Shown here: one piece after another, positions 25,428 through 33,552 of the stretch | How the letters are laid out: every line of letters begins with the position of its first letter | Numbering within the stretch: position 1 is the stretch's first letter | Translations under genes and position numbers: made by a program | The notes under the pieces: model-generated | What the model was told of the DNA's origin: nothing | The model's database searches: none | What the model saw: only the letters and a program-made list of their open reading frames with translations | NCBI GenBank assembly: GCA_963664085.2 | Contig: CAXXLO010000002.1 | Span: 4,030,001 to 4,094,000 of the forward strand | Source of the DNA: Bin5 sp022821545 | GTDB lineage: Bacteria > Chloroflexota > Anaerolineae > Caldilineales > Caldilineaceae | DNA: 64,000 nt | Reading direction: 5' to 3'

Positions 25428-26417
25428 ATGCCTACTGCATTGATAACCGGAGTAACCGGACAGGATGGAAGCTACCTGGCCGAGCTTCTTCTCAAACAAG
25501 GCTATAAGGTCATCGGGATGGTCCGCCGTACGAGCACCATCAACTTCGACCGCATCAGGCACATTCAGGACGAAATCGAGGTCGTCCAGGGCGATTTGCT
25601 GGACCAGATGAGCCTGATCAGCATCCTGCAGACGTACAGGCCGCAGGAAGTCTACAATCTTGCCGCCCAGAGTTTTGTCCCGACCAGCTTTACGCAGCCG
25701 GTCCTGACCGGTGAGTTCACCGCACTGGGCGTTACGCGCCTGCTTGACGCCATCCGCATCGTGGATCCCTCGATCCGCTTTTACCAGGCGAGCAGCAGCG
25801 AAATGTTTGGCAAAGTCCGCGAGGTCCCCCAGAGCGAACGAACGCCTTTCTATCCCCGCAGCCCCTACGGCGCGGCGAAGGTCTACGGCCACTGGATTAC
25901 GGTCAACTACCGCGAGAGCTACGATATATACGCCTGTTCCGGCATTCTCTTCAACCACGAGAGCCCCCGGCGCGGCCTGGAGTTTGTGACCCATAAGATC
26001 ACCAACGCCGCGGCGCGCATCAAGCTGGGTCTGGCCGATGAGCTGAGGTTGGGCAACCTGGATTCCCGCCGCGACTGGGGTTATGCACGGGACTACGTGC
26101 GGGCGATGTGGCTCATGTTGCAGCAGGACAGTGCGGAGGACTATGTGGTAGCCACCGGCGAAACGCACAGTGTGCGCGAATTCCTCGAAGAGTCTTTCAG
26201 TCACGTCGACCTGGACTGGGAGGCTTACGTCGTCCAGGACGACAGCTTGTACCGACCCGCTGAAGTGGACCTTCTTGTCGGCGATGCATCCAAGGCCGGG
26301 CGCCAGCTCGGGTGGGAGCCGACCGTTTCGTTTTCCGAGCTGGCCCGCCTCATGGTTGACGCAGATCTTGCGTACTGGGAGCGCAGGCAGAGGAGGGACG
26401 CCGCATCTTCGGCTTGA
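25428..26417 (+). CDS. gmd: GDP-mannose 4,6-dehydratase
   Basis: A 329-residue dehydratase converting GDP-D-mannose to GDP-4-keto-6-deoxy-D-mannose. Typical Gmd features are TGVTGQDGSYLAELLL at the N-terminus, RRTSTINFDRI, the catalytic YGAAK, FNHESPRRGLEFVT and NLDSRRDWGYARDYV. AGGAG at 25415-25419 selects ATG 25428. The longer open frame upstream is the end of the reductase gene read in another frame. It lies 38 bp after the reductase gene, in the same transcript. It is somewhat shorter than E. coli Gmd (373 residues). Confidence 0.93.
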   Translation: MPTALITGVTGQDGSYLAELLLKQGYKVIGMVRRTSTINFDRIRHIQDEIEVVQGDLLDQMSLISILQTYRPQEVYNLAAQSFVPTSFTQPVLTGEFTALGVTRLLDAIRIVDPSIRFYQASSSEMFGKVREVPQSERTPFYPRSPYGAAKVYGHWITVNYRESYDIYACSGILFNHESPRRGLEFVTHKITNAAARIKLGLADELRLGNLDSRRDWGYARDYVRAMWLMLQQDSAEDYVVATGETHSVREFLEESFSHVDLDWEAYVVQDDSLYRPAEVDLLVGDASKAGRQLGWEPTVSFSELARLMVDADLAYWERRQRRDAASSA

Positions 26418-26618
26418 CCGTCTACCGACTCCTCGCCTGTTGCGGGCTTCTGACACTCCCTCAGAGTGCCAATAAACTCCCATAAACTTCTGTCAACCTT
26501 AGCGGATTTTGGCGATTGCGCGCCTGATCGTGGAAAATAGCGTTATGGCAGTTCGAGAGAATCGAAACAGCCAGTAATCAATCTCCTCGGGATCCTCTCA
26601 GGTTGCAGTACGTTCGCT

Positions 26619-27227
26619 ATGGCTGAGAAACTTCGCATCTTCGTCAGTGCAACCAAAGATCTGGAACAGGAAAGGGCGCTTGTCGGGCGCACGCTGGCAG
26701 AGTTGCCGGTGCAGGTGGGCGCCGAAATCCGCCGAACGCCGGCCGAAGGGGTCGACTACGACACCCTGTTTGAGTTGATCAGCAACGTAGACAGGATCTA
26801 CTTTCTGCTTGGAAGGGACATTACAGCGCCTTTCGGCGCCGAATGGCAACTGGCCATCCGCCTTGAAAGGACCATTATTCCCTACAAGCTGGACGGAATG
26901 CGGACGCAGGCCGGAAGGGAGTTTCTTCGCATTGCCCACGCGCCGTGGAAGCCCTTTCAGAACAGCCGCCAGCTGGGCCAGCAGATTGGCCTGGACCTTA
27001 TCGACACACTTCTCCATCCCGAAAATCGTTACGGATTGCAGTTGATGGAAGTTGAGGGGTTGCAGCAGAGCAGACAGAAACTACGGAGGGGGCTCGAAAG
27101 CTCGGTCTCCCAGTCCCAGTCGGGCGCCGGAGGAATTGGCGTTCCCGGTGGGGCCGAAGGCGGCGGCGTAATCCTCGATCCCGCCGAGGCCCAGTCTCTG
27201 ATCGCCGAAGATCTCGACGAACTCTGA
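26619..27227 (+). CDS. DUF4062-like (TIR/SEFIR-fold-like) protein
   Basis: A 202-residue protein. The first 110 residues (KLRIFVSATKDLEQER onward) resemble DUF4062, a Rossmann-like domain usually found fused to NTPase or repeat domains in signalling and defence proteins. Here no second domain follows. There is an alpha-helical segment, then a Gln/Ser/Gly-rich linker (SQSQSGAGGIG) and an acidic tail. It has no functional neighbours: GDP-sugar genes lie upstream and a Nudix gene downstream. The function is unknown; a truncated signalling module is one possibility. Confidence 0.6.
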   Translation: MAEKLRIFVSATKDLEQERALVGRTLAELPVQVGAEIRRTPAEGVDYDTLFELISNVDRIYFLLGRDITAPFGAEWQLAIRLERTIIPYKLDGMRTQAGREFLRIAHAPWKPFQNSRQLGQQIGLDLIDTLLHPENRYGLQLMEVEGLQQSRQKLRRGLESSVSQSQSGAGGIGVPGGAEGGGVILDPAEAQSLIAEDLDEL

Positions 27228-27245
27228 CCCTGCCCGCTATCGTTA

Positions 27246-27286
27246 GATCTCCATCAGATCTCCACGAGAGAGTTTGATCTCCACAA
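27246..27286. repeat. Three spaced copies of GATCTCCA
   Basis: GATCTCCATCA (27246-27256), GATCTCCACGA (27257-27267) and GATCTCCACAA (27276-27286) lie between the DUF4062-like and Nudix genes. The first two are in tandem and the third is 8 bp further on. Confidence 0.6.
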
Positions 27287-27353
27287 GATTCAACGCTCAG
27301 GTCCTGGCAGCACTCTTCGGGAAGTCACCATCTTCGACGCGTTAGGCGCCGCA

Positions 27354-27956
27354 ATGTCATCACAGCTAACCGTAGCGCCCCAGATAGACCAGTCGGAAAT
27401 TCTGGCCCTTGCAAGCAAGTACGGGCAACCTCTTTGCCGCCGCCATTGCATCGAAACGGACGCCTACATGCGCTCCTATCGGGGGCAGGCGGACCCGAAC
27501 CGCAGGGGAGAGGTCGTATTTGCCATCCGGCAGCTCAACGGTGAAATCCTGTTGCATACGAAACACCGTTACGAGAGGCCGATCTACCGCCTGCCCACCG
27601 GACGCATTGAACGCGGAGAATCGGTCGAAAGCGCGCTCTTCCGGGAAATCGCGGAGGAGACGGGACAGGAGGTCCAGGTGTGCCGTTTCCTGGGTGTACT
27701 GGACTGTCACTTTGTCGATGAAGATTCTGTCATCCCCTTCGCCAGCTACATTTTCTACCTTCAGAGTCTGAGCGAGGCGTTCAGCCCGAGCGACACGGAG
27801 GAAATCGCAGGCTTTCGAACGGTGCCCGCACAGAAACTGGGCGCGGTCGCCCAGGAGTTGCGGAGTTTGGACTCCTTCCGGCGCTGCTGGGGGCACTGGC
27901 GTTCTCTTTCACACGATCTCGTCTACAACGCTTTGGCTTGCGGTCAGCTTGCCTAG
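27354..27956 (+). CDS. Nudix hydrolase
   Basis: A 200-residue protein with a complete Nudix box beginning at G83 (GRIERGESVESALFREIAEE, then TG). The REIAEE glutamates would bind magnesium. It should hydrolyse a nucleoside diphosphate linked to another group. The N-terminal 50 residues contain three cysteines/histidines (CRRHC) that do not look like a full zinc site. The gene stands between the DUF4062-like gene and pheT, with its own spacing. The substrate class cannot be assigned. Confidence 0.88.
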   Translation: MSSQLTVAPQIDQSEILALASKYGQPLCRRHCIETDAYMRSYRGQADPNRRGEVVFAIRQLNGEILLHTKHRYERPIYRLPTGRIERGESVESALFREIAEETGQEVQVCRFLGVLDCHFVDEDSVIPFASYIFYLQSLSEAFSPSDTEEIAGFRTVPAQKLGAVAQELRSLDSFRRCWGHWRSLSHDLVYNALACGQLA

Positions 27957-27983
27957 AAGAATCTGCGCTTTTCCACCATCTTC

Positions 27984-27992
27984 TGCTACAAT
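27984..27992 (+). promoter_or_regulatory. Extended -10 of pheT (TGCTACAAT)
   Basis: Lies 28 bases after the Nudix stop, with no clear -35. The start point near 27999 gives a leader of about 66 nt. It implies that pheT has its own transcript. Confidence 0.55.
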
Positions 27993-28064
27993 CACCGGAA
28001 ATTCAGAGTCCATCACCGGCGCCTGGCAACGGCCAGATGCCGCTGCGTCAGTTGAGAAAAGATT

Positions 28065-30773
28065 ATGCTTGTCCCATTGTCCTGGCTGCGAGAGTACGTA
28101 GATATCCCTGTTCCCACACCCAAGCTGGCGGAGCGGTTAACCCTGGCCGGCCTGGAAGAGGCGAGCCTGACCAATACCGGCGAATGGTGGGACGAAGACA
28201 AGATAGTGGTCGGCCAGGTCGCGGCCGTTCTTCCACATCCTGACGCCGACCGGCTGGTCCTCGTGGACGTGGCTCACGAGAGCTCCGACGGCGCCGGGGA
28301 GCAGCCGCTTCAACGGGTCGTGACCGGCGCGCCCAATCTTTTCCAGTACAAGGAGCGTTCGCTTTCCGCAGGCGACCTGCCCGTTCTCAAGGTCGCCTTT
28401 GCGCGCGAGGGCGCGCAGCTTATCGACGCCTATAGCGACAAGCGGCCCCGGCCCCGCAAAAGGCTGAAGAAGGCCAAGATCCGCGGCGTCGAGTCGCGGG
28501 GCATGGTCTGCTCTGAGCTGGAGCTAGGACTCAGCGAAGAACACGAAGGCATCCTGCTGCTGCCGGAAGACGCTCCCACGGGAAAGCCGCTGCGCGACTA
28601 CCTGGGCGACGAAATCCTGGAAATTGATTTGACGCCCGACATGGCGCGTTGCCTCTCGATGTGGGGCGTGGCCAGAGAGGTGCGGGCCCTGACCGGCGGC
28701 GCTCTCCACCTTCCTGAAGACGTCGACGCATCCGAGGGGGAAGACCTTGCCCAAGATTACGTGTCGGCCAACATTGACGACCCCGACCTGTGTCAGCGCT
28801 TCACCGGGACGGTCGTGCGCGACATCGAAGTCGGCGATTCGCCGAAGTGGCTGCAGGAGCGGCTGTCAAGCGCGGGAATGCGGCCCATCAATAACATCGT
28901 AGACGTAACAAACTACGTCATGCTGGAGACGGGCCAGCCGCTGCACGCTTTTGATTACGATCTTCTCGCGGCCAGGGCCGAGAAGATCGGCGACTCCAGG
29001 CCAACCATCATCGTGCGCACCGCCAGGGAAGGCGAGATTCTTGAAACGCTTGACGGTCAACAGCGCAATCTCGAAACCTCGATGCTGGTCATCGCGGACA
29101 AGGCAGGCGCGGTTGCCATCGCCGGCGTGATGGGGGGCGGCGAAACTGAGGTGCATGAGGGGACCCGGAACATCCTGCTTGAATCGGCCACATTCGACGG
29201 CATAAACAACCGCCGCACCTCGCAAACGCTGCGTCTGCACAGTGAGGCCAGCCACCGCTTCACGCGCGGCGTGCCGGCCTCCTTGAACGAGCTGGCGGCC
29301 CGGCGCGCGGCCGACCTGATGCGTCAGTTTGCCGGCGGCCGGGTGGTTCCGGGAATCGTCGACAGTTACCCGGTACGGCAGCCCCAGGTCAAAGTTTTCA
29401 CTTCGCGCAGCGACGTGAAGCGACTTCTGGGCATGGACCTGTCACTCTCCGAGATTGGGTCGGCCCTGCGGCGGCTGGAGTTTGCCGTTGAAGAGCTGCC
29501 CGACCTGCCGGAGGGTTGTCCTGAAAGCGCCAAGTTCGGGCTGGCCCGCGCTGAAGGCGAACCGGTGATCGCTGCGACGGCGCCCTGGCACCGGCTCGAC
29601 GTATCTTTGCCCGCCGATTTGACGGAAGAGGTCGCGCGCGTGGTCGGTTACGACAAGGTTTCCGAAACACTCCTCGATACGGTATTGCCTCCCCAGAGGC
29701 GCAACGCCGCGCTGGAGACGGAGGAGAATATCCGCGATATTCTAATTGGATGCGGGTTGCAGGATACGGTGAACCACACGCTCACGACGCCGGAAAACCA
29801 CGCCAGACTGACCGGGGCAGGACGGGGCCGCTCGTCGAACGACGAAGACGGGGGCGCGGCAAGCGATCCCAGCCGCTTCGTTGCCCTGACGAATCCACTC
29901 TCACCGGAGCGCCGCGTGATGAGGAGAAATCTGATCGTGAGCGCGCTTGAAAACCTGGCTTACAACCTGCGCTACCTGGACCGGCTGGCCGTCTTTGAGA
30001 TCGGGCGCACGTATCGACCGCAGCCCGCGCCGGGCGGGGATTCCGGTGGGGAGATCTCGGACTCGAAACTGCCTGAGGAGGAGCGCCGATTGTGCATCGC
30101 GCTGCGCGGTCTGCGCGACGCGCAGCGATCCAGCGCTGCATCGGAACCGGCACAAAATGAATCGGAGCTCTTTGACTTTTTCGACCTGAAGGGAATTGTT
30201 GAAACAGTCCTGGAGAGGCTCGGTTTCGGGCAGAGCGAGTATCTGTTCAGCGCCCATCCGGAAAGCGGCGGCGACGACGCAGTTGGCGAGACGCTGTTCG
30301 GACCCCGGTGCGCGCTCGTCTCATTGCGGGACGAGGAACTGGGTGTCGTCGGCGAACTGCATCCGCAGGTCCGAAACGCATTTGGTCTGGGGGGCGAACG
30401 CGTGGTACTGGCGGAACTGAAGGTCGCGCCGCTGGTGCGGCCAAGCTGGCGGCTTTCGCAGATGGCCCCAATCAGTGTCTACCCTCCGGTGGTGGAAGAC
30501 CTGGCGTTCGTCGTGAAGGAGGAGATCACGCAACGCCGCTTGCGCGACGCGATTGTAGATGGAGGCGGACGCGAAGGGGAGCCAGCGCTTACTTCCGTGG
30601 AGCTGTTCGACATCTACCGGGGGGAGCCATTGCCGGCAGGCTGCAAGTCGCTGGCGTATCGCGTAACCTACCAGAGCCGGGACCACAACTTGAAGGATAA
30701 AGAGGTCAACCGGCTCAGGCAGCGAATCATCCGCACTGTCGAGAGGGCGACCGGCGGGTCGTTGCGCTCCTGA
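28065..30773 (+). CDS. pheT: Phenylalanine-tRNA ligase beta subunit
   Basis: A 902-residue beta subunit of the tetrameric phenylalanyl-tRNA synthetase. The order is an OB-fold tRNA-binding domain (about 40-155), the B3/B4 editing domain (INNIVDVTNYVMLETGQPLHAFD), B5, the catalytic-like core and a C-terminal anticodon-binding FDX-ACB domain (about 805-900). It is about 100 residues longer than usual. Three low-complexity insertions account for this, including GRGRSSNDEDGGAASDPS and PAPGGDSGGEISDSK. No pheS is present beside it, although the two are usually adjacent. The start is ATG 28065. Confidence 0.94.
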   Translation: MLVPLSWLREYVDIPVPTPKLAERLTLAGLEEASLTNTGEWWDEDKIVVGQVAAVLPHPDADRLVLVDVAHESSDGAGEQPLQRVVTGAPNLFQYKERSLSAGDLPVLKVAFAREGAQLIDAYSDKRPRPRKRLKKAKIRGVESRGMVCSELELGLSEEHEGILLLPEDAPTGKPLRDYLGDEILEIDLTPDMARCLSMWGVAREVRALTGGALHLPEDVDASEGEDLAQDYVSANIDDPDLCQRFTGTVVRDIEVGDSPKWLQERLSSAGMRPINNIVDVTNYVMLETGQPLHAFDYDLLAARAEKIGDSRPTIIVRTAREGEILETLDGQQRNLETSMLVIADKAGAVAIAGVMGGGETEVHEGTRNILLESATFDGINNRRTSQTLRLHSEASHRFTRGVPASLNELAARRAADLMRQFAGGRVVPGIVDSYPVRQPQVKVFTSRSDVKRLLGMDLSLSEIGSALRRLEFAVEELPDLPEGCPESAKFGLARAEGEPVIAATAPWHRLDVSLPADLTEEVARVVGYDKVSETLLDTVLPPQRRNAALETEENIRDILIGCGLQDTVNHTLTTPENHARLTGAGRGRSSNDEDGGAASDPSRFVALTNPLSPERRVMRRNLIVSALENLAYNLRYLDRLAVFEIGRTYRPQPAPGGDSGGEISDSKLPEEERRLCIALRGLRDAQRSSAASEPAQNESELFDFFDLKGIVETVLERLGFGQSEYLFSAHPESGGDDAVGETLFGPRCALVSLRDEELGVVGELHPQVRNAFGLGGERVVLAELKVAPLVRPSWRLSQMAPISVYPPVVEDLAFVVKEEITQRRLRDAIVDGGGREGEPALTSVELFDIYRGEPLPAGCKSLAYRVTYQSRDHNLKDKEVNRLRQRIIRTVERATGGSLRS

Positions 30774-30845
30774 CCCGGGATCCGGCGCAGAGAAGCGGCC
30801 AGGGTGAAACGGACAGCCCCGGCCTGACCTGGCGCAACAGGCCCA

Positions 30846-31805
30846 TCAGCGAACCACGTATTTGGGCCCGGCCTGATATTCGACCGGCTTGCCCCTGCGG
30901 ACCCTGAACAGATCGAGATCGCCGGCAACGTCGGTTTTGGGAAAGACGGCCCGGGCCTCTTCCAGAATCTGCCTGGCGTGGTAGCGGCGGCTTATGTGGT
31001 GGAGCACCAACTGCTTCACACCGGCCTTCAGCGCCAGCCGGGCCGCAGCGCGCGCTGTGATGTGGCCGTGGCTCTTTGCCAGTTCACGTTCCTCTTCAAG
31101 GTATGTCGCTTCGATAGCCAGCAGATCCGCGCCGGCAACTATCTTGTGCAGCGGCCCGGTGCGACTGACGTCACCGACGAAGCAGAGCTTCGCGCCCTTC
31201 TGCGGTTCACCCAGGACCTCCTGCGGTTGAACGGTGCGCCCGTCCGGCAGGACGACCGGCCGCCCTGACACCAGCTCTCGCCGCTCTGGCCCGGCAGGCA
31301 CACCCAGGGCCTCAGCCTTCGCGTTGTCGAACGGCGACCGCGTCTCCTCCTCGAACGTAAAGCCGTAGCAGCCGCTGCCGCGATGGGGCACGGAAAAGGC
31401 CGAGAGCGCAAAGGCCTTCCCCTCAAACAGCGTTCCCGCCTCGATTACGTTCAGACTGACGCCCGCCTGAGAAACGTTACCAACACCAAAGACGACCTCC
31501 ATCAGACGGTTGACCCGGGCGAGCGCGGGCCTGCCGGCGTATATGTCCAGCTCCTCCAGCGTCTCCCAGTGACCGAGTGTGCTGGCCAGCCCACCAAGTC
31601 CGAGAATGTGGTCGAGGTGCCCGTGGGTGAGAAGAATCTTGTCCAGTCGACGAAAACCAAGCCCGCTGCGCAGAATCTGGCGCTGCGTGCCTTCGCCGCA
31701 GTCGATAAGGAAACGGTGTTCCTGCACCATCACCATTGCAGCGGACAGGCCGCGGTGAACGGAAGGAGCCGAAGCCGAGGTGCCCAGAAAGACCAGTTCA
31801 AACAA
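30846..31805 (-). CDS. rnz: Ribonuclease Z (tRNA 3' endonuclease)
   Basis: A 319-residue metallo-beta-lactamase-fold enzyme that cuts the 3' trailer from tRNA precursors. The zinc motif is H61-G-H63-L-D65-H66, with further ligands in FVGDVSRTG and LVLHHISRRY. The N-terminus MFELVFLGTSASAP is typical of the long-established RNase Z family. The start is TTG 31805, preceded by GGGAGA. Because the tRNA-Leu gene here lacks an encoded CCA, this enzyme fits its maturation. It converges with pheT. Confidence 0.92.
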   Translation of the reverse strand: MFELVFLGTSASAPSVHRGLSAAMVMVQEHRFLIDCGEGTQRQILRSGLGFRRLDKILLTHGHLDHILGLGGLASTLGHWETLEELDIYAGRPALARVNRLMEVVFGVGNVSQAGVSLNVIEAGTLFEGKAFALSAFSVPHRGSGCYGFTFEEETRSPFDNAKAEALGVPAGPERRELVSGRPVVLPDGRTVQPQEVLGEPQKGAKLCFVGDVSRTGPLHKIVAGADLLAIEATYLEEERELAKSHGHITARAAARLALKAGVKQLVLHHISRRYHARQILEEARAVFPKTDVAGDLDLFRVRRGKPVEYQAGPKYVVR

Positions 31806-31867
31806 GGGATTGTCTCCCGATAAAAAGGTTCGCGGTAAGTGAAATCAGACGCTCTCTACTGCGGGAC

Positions 31868-32377
31868 TCAGCCGGCGCCGGACGTCCGGATTTCCTGCAA
31901 GGAGTAGCGATGAGTGGCGCAGTCGTATATCCCCCAACTCGGGTTGCCGTAGCGGCCCATCAGCTCTCCCGGATTGACCAAAAGGCAGTCGCCGATCCGC
32001 TCATGGCGCTGTTGGTGGTCGTGGCCGTAGCAGACCAGGTCGAACAGGCCGCATTGCGCGATGCGCCGCGCCGGCTCCGGATAGTGGATCAGGGCAACCT
32101 TGCGCCCGCCCAGCTCCAGTTCGGCGTAAGGCCCGTGGAGCGTTACCTGCGGGAATCCGGAGGCAACCTGTTGCTGAAGTCTGCCGTCGCCGTCGTTGTT
32201 GCCTTCGATTATGTGGACGGGTCCGTCAAACGCCTGCGCAATTTGGGCGACGATGAAGGGGGCTACCAAGTCGCCGCAGTGCAATATGACGTCGCAGCCC
32301 TCCGAAGACACGGCGGCAAGCGCCTTCTCGAGATTCCAGATGTTATCGTGGCTATCCGAAAGAATCGCAACTCTCAT
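31868..32377 (-). CDS. YfcE/MJ0936-type phosphodiesterase (calcineurin-like)
   Basis: A 169-residue metallophosphoesterase. The motifs are SDSHDN at the N-terminus, a GDLVAPF block (HCGDLVAP), EGNNDGD and YGHDHQQR. This is the compact bacterial phosphodiesterase family to which YfcE belongs. The start was set at ATG 32377, where the family's N-terminus (MRVAILSDSH) begins. The frame is open further upstream, but that part spans the promoter. The natural substrate is unknown. Confidence 0.88.
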   Translation of the reverse strand: MRVAILSDSHDNIWNLEKALAAVSSEGCDVILHCGDLVAPFIVAQIAQAFDGPVHIIEGNNDGDGRLQQQVASGFPQVTLHGPYAELELGGRKVALIHYPEPARRIAQCGLFDLVCYGHDHQQRHERIGDCLLVNPGELMGRYGNPSWGIYDCATHRYSLQEIRTSGAG

Positions 32378-32429
32378 CTCTGCCCCCCATTTCGGTCCTG
32401 AATTGCAGCGTATTCGCAGACGTTGGAGT

Positions 32430-32458
32430 AGTATATCCGACCGGAATCGTGTCGGCAA
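32430..32458 (-). promoter_or_regulatory. Promoter of the phosphodiesterase gene
   Basis: TTGCCG (32453-32458 on the minus strand), a 17-bp spacer and TATACT (32430-32435). Its -35 lies back to back with the upstream region of the divergent LysM promoter. Confidence 0.55.
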
Positions 32459-32471
32459 TGAATAAGGGATG

Positions 32472-32480
32472 TGATATACT
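32472..32480 (+). promoter_or_regulatory. Extended -10 of the LysM lipoprotein gene (TGATATACT)
   Basis: TATACT at 32475-32480 preceded by TG. The start point near 32487 gives a leader of about 22 nt. The expected -35 (32452-32457) overlaps the -35 of the divergent promoter. Confidence 0.5.
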
Positions 32481-32508
32481 GCCTGCTTAAACACAGGCGC
32501 CAATACGA

Positions 32509-33525
32509 ATGAACTATCTTTCGACGGTAGCGAGAAAAGTAACCGTGGTTGCCGTTGGAGCAGTTGCGGGGCTGTTTTTTCTGTCGGGGTGCGGACAAGT
32601 CATCACCCTGATCCCAACTTCCACCCCTGCGCCTGAGCCTGTCGGAACCTTCTCGCCTCCCTCCAGTCCGACGCCGGTCCCCACTGCGACACCGGCCCCC
32701 TTTACGCCTCCCCCAACGGCGACGATGACGGCGACCCCGGAACCGACCATCTACCTGGTGGCGCCAGGCGACACGCTCGCGGGCATTGCCGAACAGTACG
32801 GGGTAACCGTTGCAGCTTTGCAAGAGGAAAACAACATTCTGGACCCGCGCACGCTGCAGCAGGGGCAGCAGCTGGTGATTCCGTTCCCGGCTGCAGGCGA
32901 TGAAGGAGCGGCAGGCGCCAGACCAACGCCGACTCCAGTTCCTTTCACCCATCAGAAGGTCCAATTCAGCTTCTCGCCTCTAGGCGGACTCTGGGTCCTG
33001 GGAGAAGTCGAAAACAGCAGCGCATTCACGCTGGAGCAGGTGCAGATCGGCGTCAGGCTCCTGGACGCCGACCAGAATGTCCTTGCAGAGGAACGGGGCT
33101 TCGTTCTGTTGAACCTTGTCGAGCCGGGCGGCGTGGCGCCGTTCGCAATCCTCTTTGAAAAGGCGCCCAAAGAGTTCGCAAGCTACCAGATCTTCCCGCT
33201 CAGCGGCGTACCTGCGTATGAAGGGGGTTACTACAGGGACCTGGTTGTAGAGGAGCTGACCTTCGAGGGAGAGCTTCACAGCTCATACAGTGTCAATGGC
33301 ACTGTACGCAACGTCGGCCAGGACGAGTCGATGGGCGTGCAGGTCATCCTGACGGCATACGACTCTCTGGACCGGATCATTGCCGCGCGTACGGTCGCGC
33401 CTGAGAACAATGTAATCGCAGCAGACGGGGTCACAACGTTCGCCGCCATCCTTGTTCCCTTGGGGGGTCCGGTGGAACGCATCCATGCCGTAGCCCAAGG
33501 CCGAAGGTACCCCGCGGGCAACTAG
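32509..33525 (+). CDS. LysM-domain lipoprotein
   Basis: A 338-residue exported protein. The signal peptide ends in a lipobox (LSGC) at about residue 28. Then comes a Pro/Thr-rich linker with many TPTPVP-type repeats (about 35-80) suited to spanning the wall. One LysM peptidoglycan-binding domain follows (YLVAPGDTLAGIAEQYGVTV, about 82-127). After another proline-rich spacer, the C-terminal half contains two beta-rich segments resembling FxLYD-type repeats (WVLGEVENSS and VNGTVRNVGQ). It probably anchors to peptidoglycan. No enzymatic domain is seen. Confidence 0.82.
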   Translation: MNYLSTVARKVTVVAVGAVAGLFFLSGCGQVITLIPTSTPAPEPVGTFSPPSSPTPVPTATPAPFTPPPTATMTATPEPTIYLVAPGDTLAGIAEQYGVTVAALQEENNILDPRTLQQGQQLVIPFPAAGDEGAAGARPTPTPVPFTHQKVQFSFSPLGGLWVLGEVENSSAFTLEQVQIGVRLLDADQNVLAEERGFVLLNLVEPGGVAPFAILFEKAPKEFASYQIFPLSGVPAYEGGYYRDLVVEELTFEGELHSSYSVNGTVRNVGQDESMGVQVILTAYDSLDRIIAARTVAPENNVIAADGVTTFAAILVPLGGPVERIHAVAQGRRYPAGN

Positions 33526-33552
33526 CCGGGAAGCACGACACGGCCTGCCAGC

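Noticed and set aside
27993..28064. T-box leader for pheT
   Set aside because: The leader is too short and lacks the conserved T-box sequence and terminator.
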